From positions 1 through 17,028 of the forward strand of contig JAUVHQ010000016.1 of assembly GCA_030593185.1 (NCBI GenBank): a stretch of 17,028 nt of DNA. Direction: 5' to 3'. A model generated the notes under the pieces. It had not been told where the DNA came from. It was given only the letters and a program-made list of their open reading frames with translations, and ran no database searches. The number at the start of each line of letters is the position of its first letter. Position 1 is the stretch's first letter. This DNA is from Bacteroidota bacterium. Its GTDB lineage: Bacteria; Bacteroidota; Bacteroidia; Bacteroidales; VadinHA17. Positions 16,911-17,028 of the stretch are shown here, one piece after another. The position numbers and the translations under genes were made by a program.

Positions 16911-17028
16911 TTATCCCATACTCATTTCAAGCAGCACCTTTGAGCCGGGGGATATTTTGGTACCCGGTGCAATAGATTGTTTCCAAACTTTACCATATCC
17001 TTTTACTTCCACTTTCAAAGCCATATTC
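16911..17028 (-). CDS. ftsI: C-terminal PASTA end of division transpeptidase FtsI (PBP3), partial
   Basis: Thirty-eight codons are visible, entering at the right edge and ending in TAA at 16913-16911. The translation contains VEVKGYGKVWKQSIAPGT and the end SKVLLEMSMG, which fits the last strands of a PASTA domain. In Bacteroidota the penicillin-binding protein before murE carries such a C-terminal PASTA domain; the position directly upstream of murE supports FtsI. FtsI crosslinks septal peptidoglycan and pairs with FtsW. The catalytic transpeptidase domain lies outside the window, so the call depends on the tail and the location. Confidence 0.8.
   Translation of the reverse strand, partial: NMALKVEVKGYGKVWKQSIAPGTKISPGSKVLLEMSMG

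Noticed and set aside
1..17028. Search for CRISPR arrays, IS elements, toxin-antitoxin or defence genes, tRNA genes
   Set aside because: All long frames are assigned to core envelope, cell wall and division genes, and no terminal inverted repeats, spacer arrays or cloverleaf-like sequences were seen.

Overview
The window reads as AT-rich chromosomal DNA of a member of the Bacteroidota, probably Bacteroidales or Marinilabiliales-like. The pointers are: the order TPR protein - lptC - small membrane protein - CBS-domain (CNNM/CorC-type) protein - PpiD; a division and cell wall (dcw) cluster in the order ftsI - murE - mraY - murD - ftsW - murG - murC - ftsQ - ftsA - ftsZ without murF, murB or ddl; an FtsI that ends in a PASTA domain; an enlarged MraY; very few Shine-Dalgarno sequences; and a TAnnTTTG-type -7 box. 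The phylum call is from gene order and protein features recalled from memory, not from a search.

Left part (1-5352, plus strand): an envelope-biogenesis group. It opens with the 3' part of a TPR-repeat gene. This is followed, with little or no gap, by lptC (LPS-transport periplasmic component, apparently a lipoprotein here), a 63-residue two-helix membrane protein, and a DUF21/CBS/CorC_HlyC transporter-like protein. A 330-bp non-coding stretch (2911-3240) carries two 40-bp arms of 8-bp repeat units in inverted orientation, and then a good Bacteroidota-type promoter box. A 703-residue membrane-anchored PpiD/SurA-like peptidyl-prolyl isomerase follows.

Right part (5416-17028, minus strand, so transcription runs right to left): an intact-looking dcw operon. 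Starting at the right edge it holds the last 38 codons of ftsI (PASTA domain), murE, mraY, murD, ftsW, murG, murC, ftsQ, ftsA and ftsZ. Up to ftsQ the genes are 18 bp apart or less, or overlap. ftsA and ftsZ have short AT-rich leaders of 70 and 86 bp. Together they cover the steps from UDP-MurNAc-L-Ala through lipid I and lipid II (except the MurD substrate-supply and MurF steps that lie elsewhere), septal glycan polymerisation by FtsW/FtsI, and the Z ring (FtsZ) with its membrane anchor FtsA and the bitopic FtsQ. MurE carries the DNPR motif, so the peptidoglycan is predicted to contain meso-diaminopimelate.

The two blocks converge on a 63-bp spacer at 5353-5415. All catalytic motifs I checked are present and I saw no frameshift, insertion sequence, CRISPR array, tRNA or rRNA. 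The window is mainly core housekeeping DNA. The items most worth a second look are the 8-bp-unit inverted repeat, the lipoprotein form of LptC, the small membrane ORF, and the long two-motif tail of FtsZ. I found no evidence for a new defence or mobile system.
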